A stretch of DNA of 64,000 nucleotides from contig NZ_RSEC01000060.1 in the NCBI RefSeq assembly GCF_003937945.1, positions 496,001 through 560,000 of the forward strand, given 5' to 3'. Below are positions 25,870 through 34,408 of this stretch, piece after piece (positions within the stretch are counted from its first letter, which is position 1; each line of letters opens with the position of its first letter). The DNA comes from Amycolatopsis eburnea (GTDB lineage: Bacteria > Actinomycetota > Actinomycetes > Mycobacteriales > Pseudonocardiaceae). Position numbers and translations under genes: made by a program. Below the pieces are notes generated by a model. That model worked only from the letters and a program-made list of their open reading frames with translations, made no database searches and was not told the DNA's origin.

Positions 25870-27165
25870 TCAGGCCGACTTCTCACCGCGCTCGCTGCGG
25901 GCGCGCCGGGTCGGCTGCCGGGCGACGATCGTCGGGTTCACGTTCTCCCGGACGGTCTGCTCGGTGATGACGACCTTCGCCACGTCGTCGCGGCTCGGGA
26001 TGTCGTACATCACCGGCTGGAGCACTTCTTCCATGATCGCACGCAGGCCGCGGGCGCCGGTGCCGCGCAGGACCGCCTGGTCGGCGATGGCCTCGAGCGC
26101 GGTCTTGGTGAACTCGAGCTCGACGTTGTCCATCTCGAAGAGCTTCTTGTACTGCTTCACCAGGGCGTTGCGCGGCTGGGTCAGGATGTTGACCAGCGAG
26201 TCCTTGTCCAGGTGGTTCACCGTCGCCACGACCGGGAGCCGGCCGATGAACTCCGGGATCAGCCCGAACTTGATCAGGTCCTCGGGCATGGTGTCGGAGA
26301 AGACGTCGCTCTCCTCGATCTCGGACTTGGTGCGGATCTCCGCGCCGAAGCCGAGGCCGCGCTTGCCGACCCGCTCGTTGATGATCTTCTCCAGCCCGGC
26401 GAACGCGCCGGCCACGATGAACAGCACGTTCGTCGTGTCGATCTGGATGAACTCCTGGTGCGGGTGCTTGCGGCCGCCCTGCGGCGGGACCGAGGCGGTG
26501 GTGCCCTCGAGGATCTTCAGCAGCGCCTGCTGGACACCCTCGCCGGACACGTCGCGGGTGATCGACGGGTTTTCGCTCTTCCGGGCGATCTTGTCGACCT
26601 CGTCGATGTAGATGATCCCGGTCTCGGCCCGCTTGACGTCGTAGTCCGCCGCCTGGATGAGCTTGAGCAGGATGTTCTCGACGTCCTCGCCGACGTACCC
26701 GGCCTCGGTCAGCGCCGTGGCGTCCGCGATCGCGAACGGCACGTTCAGCAGCTTCGCCAGGGTCTGCGCGAGGTAGGTCTTGCCGCACCCGGTGGGGCCG
26801 AGCATCAGGATGTTCGACTTGGCGAGCTCGACCGACTCCTCCTTGGAGTCCTTCGGCCCGGCCTTGTCGTCCGCCTGGATCCGCTTGTAGTGGTTGTAGA
26901 CCGCTACCGCGAGCGTCCGCTTGGCGTCGTCCTGACCGATGATGTACTGCTCGAGGAACTCGTGGATGTCGGCGGGCTTGGGCAGCTCGTCGAGCTTGAC
27001 GTCGCCGGCCTCGGCCAGCTCCTCCTCGATGATCTCATTGCAGAGGTCGATGCACTCATCGCAGATGTAGACCCCGGGGCCGGCAATGAGCTTCTTCACC
27101 TGCTTCTGGCTCTTCCCGCAGAAAGAACACTTCAGCAGGTCTCCGCCGTCACCGATCCGTGCCAT
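25870..27165 (-). CDS. clpX: ATP-dependent Clp protease ATP-binding subunit ClpX
   Basis: Unfolds tagged proteins and feeds them to the ClpP1P2 chamber. The N-terminal zinc-binding domain has Cys 13, 16, 35 and 38 (LKCSFCGKS and VYICDECIDLC). The AAA+ core shows Walker A GPTGCGKT near residue 119, Walker B IIYIDEVDKIA, the pore GYVGED segment, the IGF-like ClpP-docking loop (KRGLGFGAEI), and sensor 2 GARGLRAIME. Its 431 residues are standard. The ATG at 27165 was chosen because the protein family begins MARIGDGGDLLKC. It lies 230 nt downstream of clpP2, behind a strong hairpin, so it probably has its own promoter in that gap. Confidence 0.98.
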   Translation of the reverse strand: MARIGDGGDLLKCSFCGKSQKQVKKLIAGPGVYICDECIDLCNEIIEEELAEAGDVKLDELPKPADIHEFLEQYIIGQDDAKRTLAVAVYNHYKRIQADDKAGPKDSKEESVELAKSNILMLGPTGCGKTYLAQTLAKLLNVPFAIADATALTEAGYVGEDVENILLKLIQAADYDVKRAETGIIYIDEVDKIARKSENPSITRDVSGEGVQQALLKILEGTTASVPPQGGRKHPHQEFIQIDTTNVLFIVAGAFAGLEKIINERVGKRGLGFGAEIRTKSEIEESDVFSDTMPEDLIKFGLIPEFIGRLPVVATVNHLDKDSLVNILTQPRNALVKQYKKLFEMDNVELEFTKTALEAIADQAVLRGTGARGLRAIMEEVLQPVMYDIPSRDDVAKVVITEQTVRENVNPTIVARQPTRRARSERGEKSA

Positions 27166-27352
27166 GGCCGTTGACCTCGTCCCCTCCGGCGCGGGTTTCC
27201 GCGCCTGACGTGTGTTGCGGCGGTGCGACCCCCCGGCCACTCTCGACCGGGCGGAGCCTCACGCATTGCCACTGACGGTACCCGTCCGATGCCGTGGGCG
27301 GGAACACCCACACGCTCCGGGAGCACGTCAGAGGACGACCCTAAACCAGGAT

Positions 27353-27386
27353 GCCGGTGTGTGTCGTCTCCTCGACACACACCGGC
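27353..27386 (-). terminator. terminator hairpin after clpP2
   Basis: A perfect 14-bp stem (arms 27353-27366 and 27373-27386, GCCGGTGTGTGTCG) with a 6-nt loop, starting 9 nt past the clpP2 stop. It separates the clpP1-clpP2 operon from clpX. Confidence 0.8.
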
Positions 27387-27395
27387 CTGGCGGAT

Positions 27396-28049
27396 CTACA
27401 GAGCCGACGCCTTGCGGTACGGCAGCACCTCGTCGATGATGCCGTACGCCTTGGCCTCCTCGGCCGTGAGGATCTTGTCGCGCTCGATGTCGGTCCGGAT
27501 CTGGTCCGGGTCCTTGTTCGTGTGCTTGGCCAGGATGACCTCCATCTGGCGGCGCACGCGCTGGATCTCGTTCGCCTGGATCTCCAGGTCCGAGACCTGC
27601 CCGTAGGTGCCCTCGGTGGCCGGCTGGTGGATCAGCACGCGCGCGTTCGGCAGCGCGTAGCGCTTGCCCGGCGTGCCGGCCGACAGCAGCACCGCGGCGG
27701 CCGAGGCGGCCTGGCCGAGGCAGTACGTCTGGATGTCCGGGCGGACGAACTGCATGGTGTCGTAGATCGCCATCAGCGAGGTGAACGAGCCACCCGGCGA
27801 GTTGATGTAGATCAGGATGTCGCGGTCCGGGTCCTCGTGCTCGAGGTGCAGCATCTGGGCCATCACGTCGTTGGCCGACGCGTCGTCCACCTGCACGCCG
27901 AGGAAGATGACCCGCTCTTCGTACAGCTTGTTGTACGGGTTCGACTCCTTGACGCCGTAGCTGGTGCGCTCCACGTACGACGGCAGGATGTACCGCGACT
28001 GGGGCGTGCTCGGGGCCTGGAAGTCACCCGGGAGCCGGAAGTTGCTCAT
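27396..28049 (-). CDS. clpP2: ATP-dependent Clp protease proteolytic subunit ClpP2
   Basis: A 217-residue serine peptidase subunit. The catalytic Ser lies in GQAASAAAVL and the His in LIHQPATEG; INSPGGSFTSLMAIYDTM is the usual oxyanion region. A 15-30-residue propeptide-like N-terminus (MSNFRLPGDFQAP) is longer than in the partner. In actinomycetes two unlike ClpP rings, P1 and P2, form one active complex with ClpX or ClpC, and this is the second gene of that pair by order and sequence. The start is 26 nt beyond the clpP1 stop, so the two form one operon ending at the 27353 terminator. Confidence 0.95.
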   Translation of the reverse strand: MSNFRLPGDFQAPSTPQSRYILPSYVERTSYGVKESNPYNKLYEERVIFLGVQVDDASANDVMAQMLHLEHEDPDRDILIYINSPGGSFTSLMAIYDTMQFVRPDIQTYCLGQAASAAAVLLSAGTPGKRYALPNARVLIHQPATEGTYGQVSDLEIQANEIQRVRRQMEVILAKHTNKDPDQIRTDIERDKILTAEEAKAYGIIDEVLPYRKASAL

Positions 28050-28075
28050 GATCGAGTCTCCTGTGTGCTTCGCGC

Positions 28076-28681
28076 TCAGTTCGAGCCCGGACGGGCGATG
28101 TCGGCGGTGAGGACGTGGTCCACGAACCCGTAGTCCTTCGCCTCCTGCGCGGTGAACCAGCGGTCGCGGTCCCCGTCCTTGATGATCTGCTCGACCGTCT
28201 GGCCGGTCTGTTCCGCGGTGATCCGGGCCAGCTCCTGCTTCCACTTGTTGAACAGGTCGGCCTGGATCGCGATGTCCGACGCCGTGCCGCCGACGCCGGC
28301 CGACGGCTGGTGCATCAGGATGCGCGCGTGCGGCAGCGCGTAGCGCTTGCCCGGCGTGCCCGAGGAGAGCAGGAACTGCCCCATCGAGGCCGCCATGCCC
28401 ATCGCGTACGTCGCGACGTCCGGGCGGATGAGCTGCATGGTGTCGTAGATCGCGAACCCGGCGGTGACCGAACCGCCCGGCGAGTTGATGTAGAAGCGGA
28501 TGTCGGACTCGGCGTCGTCGGCGTCGAGCAGCAACAGCTGCGCGGTGATCCGGTTGGCGACCTCGTCGTTGACCTCGGAACCGAGGACGACGATGCGCTC
28601 CTGGAGCAACCGCTCGAACACCGAGTCGGTGAGGTTGAGCCCTGCGGTGCCGGTCCGCGCCTCGGGCGTGTGCTGCGTCAC
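28076..28681 (-). CDS. clpP1: ATP-dependent Clp protease proteolytic subunit ClpP1
   Basis: A 201-residue peptidase subunit with catalytic Ser in MGMAASMGQFLL, His in LMHQPSAG, and the INSPGGSVTAGFAIYDTM region. The GTG at 28681 was chosen (VTQHTPEARTG): the upstream AAGGCAGGCAG is a plausible ribosome site, and this gives the normal ClpP1 length. The longer frame to 28798 enters the tig terminator region. It is transcribed with clpP2 and probably from a promoter between the tig terminator and the start. The mature chamber is predicted to be a P1/P2 hetero-tetradecamer. Confidence 0.95.
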   Translation of the reverse strand: MTQHTPEARTGTAGLNLTDSVFERLLQERIVVLGSEVNDEVANRITAQLLLLDADDAESDIRFYINSPGGSVTAGFAIYDTMQLIRPDVATYAMGMAASMGQFLLSSGTPGKRYALPHARILMHQPSAGVGGTASDIAIQADLFNKWKQELARITAEQTGQTVEQIIKDGDRDRWFTAQEAKDYGFVDHVLTADIARPGSN

Positions 28682-28768
28682 GTCTGCCTGCCTTTTCGCC
28701 GGCGGTGGCCCGGTGCTGACGGCCACCGCTGTCGTTTCAGATGCTTGAGATCTTGTATCCGACCCTAA

Positions 28769-28810
28769 CGAACTTGGGCGGTGCAGAATGCCTGACACCG
28801 CCCAAGTTCG
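28769..28810 (-). terminator. terminator hairpin after tig
   Basis: A perfect 15-bp stem (arms 28769-28783 and 28796-28810, CGAACTTGGGCGGTG) with a 12-nt loop, 9 nt past the tig stop. It isolates tig from clpP1P2. Confidence 0.8.
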
Positions 28811-28819
28811 CTCACAGCT

Positions 28820-30211
28820 TCACTCCGCCGGAGTCTTCGCCGTTTCGTCGGTGACCTGCGTCTCCTGGGTTGCCTCGTCGGTGGCGGGCTCGTCCGAGCC
28901 GAACAGCTCCGAGAGGTCGACCTCGGCGCCGGAACCGTCGGTCACGGTGGCCTTGCGGACCACCGAAGCGAGGGCCTTGCCGCGCCGGACGTCGGCGTAG
29001 ATCGCGGTCAGCTGGCCCGACTGCTGGGCGCGCTGGACGTACTCGTCCGGGCTGATGCCGAAGCGCTGGGCCTGGTAGATGATCCGCTCGGTGAGCTCGC
29101 CGTCGTTGACCGAGACCTCTTCCTTGTCGGCGATGGTGTCCAGCAGCAGCTGCGTGCGGACGGCCTTCTCCGACTCGGTGCGGGTCTCGGTGTCGAACTC
29201 TTCGAGGGTGCGGCCTTCGGCCTCGAGGGCCTTGGCGAACTGGGCCTCGTCGTGGTCGAACGGGTGGATCGCGTCGTGCTTGCGGTTCTCGATCTCGGCG
29301 TCGAGCACCTTCTCCGGGATCGGCACCTCGGTGCGCTCCAGGAGCTCGTCGAGCACCTTGTCGCGGGCCTGGACGCCCTGCTGCATCTTCTTGACGCGGC
29401 CCAGGCGCTCGCGGAGGTCGCCCTTGAGCTCCTCGATCGTGTCGAACTCGCTCGCCATCTGGGCGAACTCGTCGTCCGCCTCGGGCAGCTCGCGCTGCTT
29501 GACCGTCTGGACGGTCACGGTCACCTCGGCGTCCTTGCCGGCGTGCTCCCCGGCGACGAGCTGGGTGGTGAACGTCTTGGTCTCGCCGGCGGTCGCGCCC
29601 ACGATGGCCTCGTCGATGCCGTCGACGAGCTGGCCGGAGCCGATCTCGTAGGACAGCCCGGTGGTGCTCGCCTCTTCGACGGCCTCGCCGTCGACGGTCG
29701 CGGACAGGTCGATCGAGACGAAGTCGCCGGTCTCGGCCGGGCGGTCGACGCCGGTCAGCGTGCCGAAGCGGGCGCGCAGCTCGTCGAGCTGCTCGTCGAC
29801 CTCGGCGTCGGTCAGCTCGACGTCGTCGACGGTGACCGCGAAGCCTTCGAGGTCGGGCAGCTCGATCTCCGGGCGGACGTCGACCTCGGCGGTGAACTCC
29901 AGGACGTCGCGGTCCTCGAGCTTGGTCACGTCGAACTCGGGGTTGCCGAGCGTGCGGACCTCGTTCTCGCGGACGGCCTCGATGTACTTCGCCGGGATGG
30001 CCTCGTTGACGACCTCGTCGAGCACCGGGCCGCGGCCGATGCGGCTTTCCAGGACGCGAGCGGGCGCCTTGCCGGGCCGGAAGCCCGGGATGCGCACCTG
30101 CTGGGCGATCTTGCGGTAGGCGCGGTCGAAGTTCGGCTTGAGCTCGTCGAACGGCACCTCGACATTGATCTTGACTCGCGTCGGGCTCAGCTGCTCGACG
30201 GTGCTCTTCAA
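28820..30211 (-). CDS. tig: trigger factor (ribosome-associated chaperone and prolyl isomerase)
   Basis: Binds at the ribosome exit tunnel and helps nascent chains fold. The N-terminal ribosome-binding domain carries the signature GFRPGKAP near residue 43. The FKBP-like prolyl isomerase domain follows (residues about 150-245, AETGDFVSIDLSATVDG and GQLVDGIDEAIVG), then a long helical chaperone domain. The C-terminal tail is acidic and Thr-rich (about residues 425-463), common in actinomycete copies. Its 463 residues are normal. It sits upstream of clpP1-clpP2-clpX in the conserved bacterial order. A small inverted repeat, GATTGT-GTAGG-ACAATC at 30234-30250, lies just before the start and may be regulatory. 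Confidence 0.97.
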   Translation of the reverse strand: MKSTVEQLSPTRVKINVEVPFDELKPNFDRAYRKIAQQVRIPGFRPGKAPARVLESRIGRGPVLDEVVNEAIPAKYIEAVRENEVRTLGNPEFDVTKLEDRDVLEFTAEVDVRPEIELPDLEGFAVTVDDVELTDAEVDEQLDELRARFGTLTGVDRPAETGDFVSIDLSATVDGEAVEEASTTGLSYEIGSGQLVDGIDEAIVGATAGETKTFTTQLVAGEHAGKDAEVTVTVQTVKQRELPEADDEFAQMASEFDTIEELKGDLRERLGRVKKMQQGVQARDKVLDELLERTEVPIPEKVLDAEIENRKHDAIHPFDHDEAQFAKALEAEGRTLEEFDTETRTESEKAVRTQLLLDTIADKEEVSVNDGELTERIIYQAQRFGISPDEYVQRAQQSGQLTAIYADVRRGKALASVVRKATVTDGSGAEVDLSELFGSDEPATDEATQETQVTDETAKTPAE

Positions 30212-30339
30212 GGTCTTCTCCTCGAGCGGTAACGATTGTGTAGGACAATCCTGCGGAAATGGCCCCGGTCACGTGCAGACCGGGACGTCCGAGTCTAGGC
30301 CAGTGGCCATCGCCGCCGGGCCGGGGGCCACCTGCGGCG

Positions 30340-30930
30340 TCAGGACCCGAGCATCCGGCCGATCACCCAGCGCATCTGGCCGCTCGCGTGCTCGGCCGAG
30401 CCGCTGGGCTGCACCAGGTGGGACAGCAGCAACCGGACGAACGCCTCGACCGCGACCGCCCACTCCGACGGGGTCAGCCGGACCTGGGGGTAGGCGCCCG
30501 CGAACACCGCGGCGACGGCCTCGACGGCCCGGCCGAGCACCGCTTCCGGCTGCGAGGTGAGCAGCGGGAGGAAGTCGTCGCGGCCGCCCTGCGCGCCGCC
30601 GAGCGCGATCTGGACCAGCGGGTTGGCGCGGGCGGCTTCGAGGGTGTGCCGGAAGGCGGCCGTCACGCCGTCCACCGGGTCGTCCGGGTGCGCGGCGACG
30701 TCGGCGTTCACGCGCGCGACGAACAGGTCGGTCTCGGCGAGCATCAGCGCCTCGGCGAGCTCGGCCTTGGAGCCGAGTTCGTTGTAGACGGTCTGCCTGC
30801 TGACGCCGACCCGCGCGGCCAGCTTCCCCATCGTCACGGCGGCCCAGCCGTCCGCGGCGATGACGTCCGCCGCCGCGGCCAGCAACCGTTCCCGGGTGCG
30901 TGCCGGGGCGGGGTGGGTGACGGCCTTCAC
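30340..30930 (-). CDS. TetR-family transcriptional regulator
   Basis: A 196-residue repressor. The HTH is clear (LLAAAADVIAADGWAAVTMG, then VGVSRQTVYNELGSKAEL). The C-terminal ligand domain has no assigned ligand. It begins with GTG at 30930 and is divergent from the desaturase-reductase fusion, with 138 nt between starts containing two AACGTT half-site-like motifs. A TetR gene next to a membrane desaturase is a recurring arrangement, so it probably represses the fusion gene and senses a fatty acid, acyl-CoA or hydrocarbon. That is inference from context. Confidence 0.88.
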   Translation of the reverse strand: MKAVTHPAPARTRERLLAAAADVIAADGWAAVTMGKLAARVGVSRQTVYNELGSKAELAEALMLAETDLFVARVNADVAAHPDDPVDGVTAAFRHTLEAARANPLVQIALGGAQGGRDDFLPLLTSQPEAVLGRAVEAVAAVFAGAYPQVRLTPSEWAVAVEAFVRLLLSHLVQPSGSAEHASGQMRWVIGRMLGS

Positions 30931-30951
30931 AAGGCGAGCTTACCCACCGCT

Positions 30952-30997
30952 AACGTTTCGCTGGCGGGCGCCTTTTTTCGAAGCCTGCCCGAACGTT
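30952..30997. promoter_or_regulatory. possible paired TetR operator sites (AACGTT motifs)
   Basis: AACGTT at 30952-30957 and 30992-30997, each followed by T, 40 bp apart in the divergent promoter region. The repetition and placement suggest operator or promoter elements; no longer dyad was found. Confidence 0.35.
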
Positions 30998-31068
30998 TAC
31001 AAACCCCGCCGGGTTGTCTACGGTGACTCCCGCCTCGCCAGGAGCTTCTCGACCGAGGAGACCGTTCG

Positions 31069-33150
31069 ATGCCCGTCGTCGACACCCCGCCGCGCGGCAC
31101 CGGGACGGCGCTTCCGGTGCCGTCCCGCGCGGTGCCTTCGCCCCGGATCCCGCTCCCCCGCGCTTCGGTGCCGACGCTGCTGCTGTTCTTCGGCGGCGTC
31201 ACGCTGTGGGTCACCGCGACCTGGCTGCTGCTGGAGGGGATCGCGCCGCCGGTGTTCACCGTGCCGCTGCACGCGATCGTCACCTTCACGATGTTCACCG
31301 TGGTGCACGAGTCGTCGCACCACGCGGCCGGGAAGCTGACGTGGGTCAACGAGGTGCTCGGCAGGCTCGCGATGCCGTTCGTCGCCGCCTACGCGTCGTT
31401 CCCGCTGCTGCGGTTCATCCACAGCGAACACCACCGCAACACCAACGCGGACTCGCGCACCGACCCGGACGCGTGGACCTCGCAGGGCGCCTGGTGGTCG
31501 CTGCCGTTCCGGTGGCTGACCATCGACTTCTGGTACGCGCGGTTCTACGCGGCCCGCGTCCGGACCCGCCCGCCGCAGGAGCGCGCGGAGACGGTCGTCG
31601 CGGTGTCGCTGGCGTTCGCCGCGGCCGCGACGCTGATCGCCGGCGGTTACGGCGTGGAGCTGCTGCTGGGCTACGTGCTGCCGCAGCGGCTCGGGCTGGC
31701 CGTGCTGGCGTGGTGGTTCGACTGGCTGCCGCACCACGGGCTGCCCGCCGCGAAGCCCCGCGACAAGTTCGGCACCACGCGGGTGCGGGTGGGGCTCGAG
31801 TGGCTGATGACGCCGATGATGCTCTACCAGAACTACCACCTGGTGCACCACCTCCACCCCGCCGTGCCGTTCTACCGCTACCTGCGCGCGTGGAAGGACA
31901 ACCGGGACGCGTACCTGGCCCGCGACGTCCCGATCACCACGGCGTGGGGCCGCGAGCTGACCGCGGCGGAGTACCGCGCGTGGCGGCGGCTGACGTGCGA
32001 GCTCGGCGGCGAACCGGCGCCGGCGCCCCCGCCGCTCGGGCCGAGCCGCTTCCACCGGCTGCGGGTGCGCGAGGTGCGGCCGCTGACCGCGGACGCCGTC
32101 GCGATCACGTTCTACGTCCCGCCGCAGCTCAAGGAGGAGTTCCGGTTCACCCCCGGCCAGCACGTGGCGGTCCGGGCCGTGCTCGACGGGCAGCCGGTGC
32201 GGCGGACGTACTCGATCTGCGCGCCGGCGGAGTCCGGGGAGCTGCGGATCGCGGTGAAGCGGCGCCCGGGCGGAGCGTTCTCGAGCCACGCGACGACGGC
32301 GCTGGCCGCAGGCGACTTCCTCGACGTCCTGCCGCCGTCGGGCGGGTTCACGCACACCCAGGATCCCGCGCGGACCGCGCACTACGTCGCGCTGGCCGCG
32401 GGCAGCGGGATCACGCCGGTGCTGTCGATCCTGGTCAGCACGCTGTCGGCGGAGCCGCACAGCAAGGCGACGCTGCTGTACGTGAACACGTCGGGTGCGA
32501 CGACTTTGTTCGCGCGAGAGCTGACGGCACTGGCCGAGGGCTTCGGCGGCCGCCTGCACGTCGTGCACTACCGCACCGACGAGCGCGACCCGGACCTGCA
32601 CGCGCACCGGCCCCGCCAGTTCGACGTGATCGGCGAGGCACTGGCCATTTCCCACGAGCGCTACCAGCGCGGCCGCCTCGACGCCACCCGGCTGCGCGCC
32701 CTCCTGCAGAACCGCCTCCACCCGGCGAAGGTCGACGAGTGGTTCCTGTGCGGCCCGAGGGGCCTGACGGACCTGGCCCGCCGCACCCTGGCGGACGCGG
32801 ACGTCCCGGAGGAGAACGTCCACTTCGAACTCTTCCGCGGCGCGGCCCCGCTGCGCGACCCGGCGGGCCCGGCGGCCACGGTGGCGGTGACCCTGGGCGG
32901 CACGACGACCCCCATCCCGGCCGCCGCGGGTGAGACGGTCCTGGACGCGGCCCTGCGCGCGGGTCTGGAGGTCCCGTACTCCTGCCAGGGCGGCGCGTGC
33001 GGCACCTGCCAGGCAACGCTCCTGCACGGCCAGGTCGACATGGACGTCCGCTACGCGCTGACCGAGGCCGACGCGGCGGCGTGCCGGATCCTGACGTGCC
33101 GGGCCCGGGCGACGACCCCGGAGGTCGCGGTCGACTACGACCGCCGCTGA
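31069..33150 (+). CDS. membrane fatty-acid desaturase/hydroxylase fused to PaaE-type ferredoxin reductase
   Basis: A 693-residue two-part enzyme. Residues 1-300 are a membrane di-iron oxygenase: helices around 37-75 and 172-200, and histidine boxes HESSHH (80-85), HSEHH (118-122) and HLVHH (about 257-261). Residues about 325-693 are a complete electron-transfer chain: FAD domain with RRTYSICAP, NAD domain with AAGSGITPVLSIL and a FLCGPRGL segment, and a plant-type 2Fe-2S ferredoxin with CQGGACGTCQ near residue 639 plus a later Cys. The reductase would pass electrons from NAD(P)H directly to the di-iron site. Usually these are separate proteins. The substrate could be a lipid, alkane or carotenoid. 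It is divergent from a TetR gene. Confidence 0.9.
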   Translation: MPVVDTPPRGTGTALPVPSRAVPSPRIPLPRASVPTLLLFFGGVTLWVTATWLLLEGIAPPVFTVPLHAIVTFTMFTVVHESSHHAAGKLTWVNEVLGRLAMPFVAAYASFPLLRFIHSEHHRNTNADSRTDPDAWTSQGAWWSLPFRWLTIDFWYARFYAARVRTRPPQERAETVVAVSLAFAAAATLIAGGYGVELLLGYVLPQRLGLAVLAWWFDWLPHHGLPAAKPRDKFGTTRVRVGLEWLMTPMMLYQNYHLVHHLHPAVPFYRYLRAWKDNRDAYLARDVPITTAWGRELTAAEYRAWRRLTCELGGEPAPAPPPLGPSRFHRLRVREVRPLTADAVAITFYVPPQLKEEFRFTPGQHVAVRAVLDGQPVRRTYSICAPAESGELRIAVKRRPGGAFSSHATTALAAGDFLDVLPPSGGFTHTQDPARTAHYVALAAGSGITPVLSILVSTLSAEPHSKATLLYVNTSGATTLFARELTALAEGFGGRLHVVHYRTDERDPDLHAHRPRQFDVIGEALAISHERYQRGRLDATRLRALLQNRLHPAKVDEWFLCGPRGLTDLARRTLADADVPEENVHFELFRGAAPLRDPAGPAATVAVTLGGTTTPIPAAAGETVLDAALRAGLEVPYSCQGGACGTCQATLLHGQVDMDVRYALTEADAAACRILTCRARATTPEVAVDYDRR

Positions 33151-33153
33151 CCC

Positions 33154-33244
33154 CAAGCGCCCCAATGTGGCCTTCGGTGCGTCTGACGCACCCAAGGCGG
33201 CCTTCGGTGCGTCTGACGCAACCAAGGCCACCTTGGGGCGCTTG
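33154..33244. repeat. long imperfect hairpin repeat (family A, copy 1)
   Basis: Outer arms of 21 bp (33154-33174 and 33224-33244) match except for one base. The inside has two direct copies of GGCCTTCGGTGCGTCTGACG. It begins 4 nt past the desaturase stop and shares its sequence with the repeats at 34314 and 52853. The remaining gap to 33349 shows nothing else. Confidence 0.8.
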
Positions 33245-33349
33245 AGGCGAGGGGCGCGAACGGCGGATTTCCGACGGAAACGGCCTTGAACTGCCACTCG
33301 TGACCGCGCGCGGCGCGGTTTTGTCGGACCTGGTGCGCATCCTCGACGC

Positions 33350-34303
33350 GTGTACCGAGCAACCTGGACCAAGCACCCACTCGTCACCGGCCACGCGAGC
33401 AATCCCGACGTCGTACGCGTATCGGAGCTCGAGGAAATCGGCATGCCCCGAAGCAGCATCTACCGGCGGTGCCTACCCGGCGGACCATGGCGCAGACTGC
33501 TGCCGGGTGTGATCTTGCTGCATCCCTCGGAGCCGACCGACGAACAACGGCTGAGAGCCGCGCTGCTGCGCGGGGGCAACCGCTCCGTGGTCACGGGGCT
33601 TTGGGCCTTGCGCCGGCACGGTTTGCAACGGATCCCGGAACCGGACGACGTCCACCTGCTGACCCCACACGCGCGCGAGGTCACCAGTGCGGGGTTCGCC
33701 CTGATCGAGCGCACCACCCGGCTGCCGAACCCATTGCTGAGAGACGGCGTGCCGATCGCGCCGGTGCACCGCGCGGTGCTCGACGGAGCGCGCCGGCTTC
33801 GCGACTTCGACACCGTACAAGCGATGCTCGCCGAAGCGGTCCAGCGGAGGAGATGCACGCCAGAGCAGCTCGATCGCGAGTTGAGCCTGGGCAGTCAACG
33901 CGGCTCCGCGATCCCCCGGCGAGCACTGCAAGCGATCTTGAACGGTGCGGAGTCGGTAGCCGAGGCAGATGCCTGGGAAATCTGGAAGCTTTCGGAGCTG
34001 CCCGCAGCCGAATGGAACGTCAGCGTCTTCGACCGGGACGGCAGCTTCATTTCGAAGCCGGACGCTTGGTGTGAAGACGTCGCCTTCGCCTGGGAGATCG
34101 ACTCGCGCGGGTACCACGAGGGCGGCGACCACTACGCGGCAACCTTGGCGCGGAACGCGCGGTACTCGGCAGCCGGGATCGTCTGCCTGCAGACCCTCCC
34201 GAGCCGCCTCCGGACCGAGCCGGGCGTCGTGATCACCGAACTCCGCGACACCTACGCCGCGGCCTGTGCTCGCCCACGACCTCTCGTCACCTGCCGTCCT
34301 TGA
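33350..34303 (+). CDS. AbiEi-antitoxin-like HTH protein with DUF559/Vsr-like C-terminal domain
   Basis: A 317-residue protein resembling actinomycete proteins annotated as type IV toxin-antitoxin AbiEi-family antitoxin. Residues 20-85 look like the winged-helix part (VSELEEIGMPRSSIYRRCLP, WRRLLPGVILL, VVTGLWALRRHGL). The C-terminal 90 residues have SKPDAWCEDVAFAWEIDSRG followed by YH, reminiscent of the Asp/ExD pattern of Vsr/DUF559 nuclease-like folds. No AbiEii toxin gene lies beside it, so a toxin-antitoxin role is not supported here. The gene is bracketed by near-identical long hairpins. Start is GTG at 33350; a sampled stretch is about 63% GC, slightly below average. Confidence 0.7.
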   Translation: MYRATWTKHPLVTGHASNPDVVRVSELEEIGMPRSSIYRRCLPGGPWRRLLPGVILLHPSEPTDEQRLRAALLRGGNRSVVTGLWALRRHGLQRIPEPDDVHLLTPHAREVTSAGFALIERTTRLPNPLLRDGVPIAPVHRAVLDGARRLRDFDTVQAMLAEAVQRRRCTPEQLDRELSLGSQRGSAIPRRALQAILNGAESVAEADAWEIWKLSELPAAEWNVSVFDRDGSFISKPDAWCEDVAFAWEIDSRGYHEGGDHYAATLARNARYSAAGIVCLQTLPSRLRTEPGVVITELRDTYAAACARPRPLVTCRP

Positions 34304-34313
34304 GGCCCGAGCG

Positions 34314-34395
34314 CCCCAAGGTGGCCTTCGGTGCGTCTGACGCACCGAAGGCCACCTTGGGTGCGCCAGACGCAACCAAGGCCACATTGGGGCGC
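34314..34395. repeat. long hairpin repeat (family A, copy 2)
   Basis: A perfect 22-bp stem (34315-34336 with 34340-34361) and a 3-nt loop, followed by a further copy of the outer arm (to 34395) that could pair instead with the 5' side. It starts 11 nt past the AbiEi-like stop. Core: TGGCCTTCGGTGCGT and its complement. Confidence 0.85.
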
Positions 34396-34408
34396 TTGAG
34401 GGCCGGCT

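Noticed and set aside
33350..34303. Toxin-antitoxin operon
   Set aside because: Only the AbiEi-like protein is present; no nucleotidyltransferase toxin gene lies next to it.
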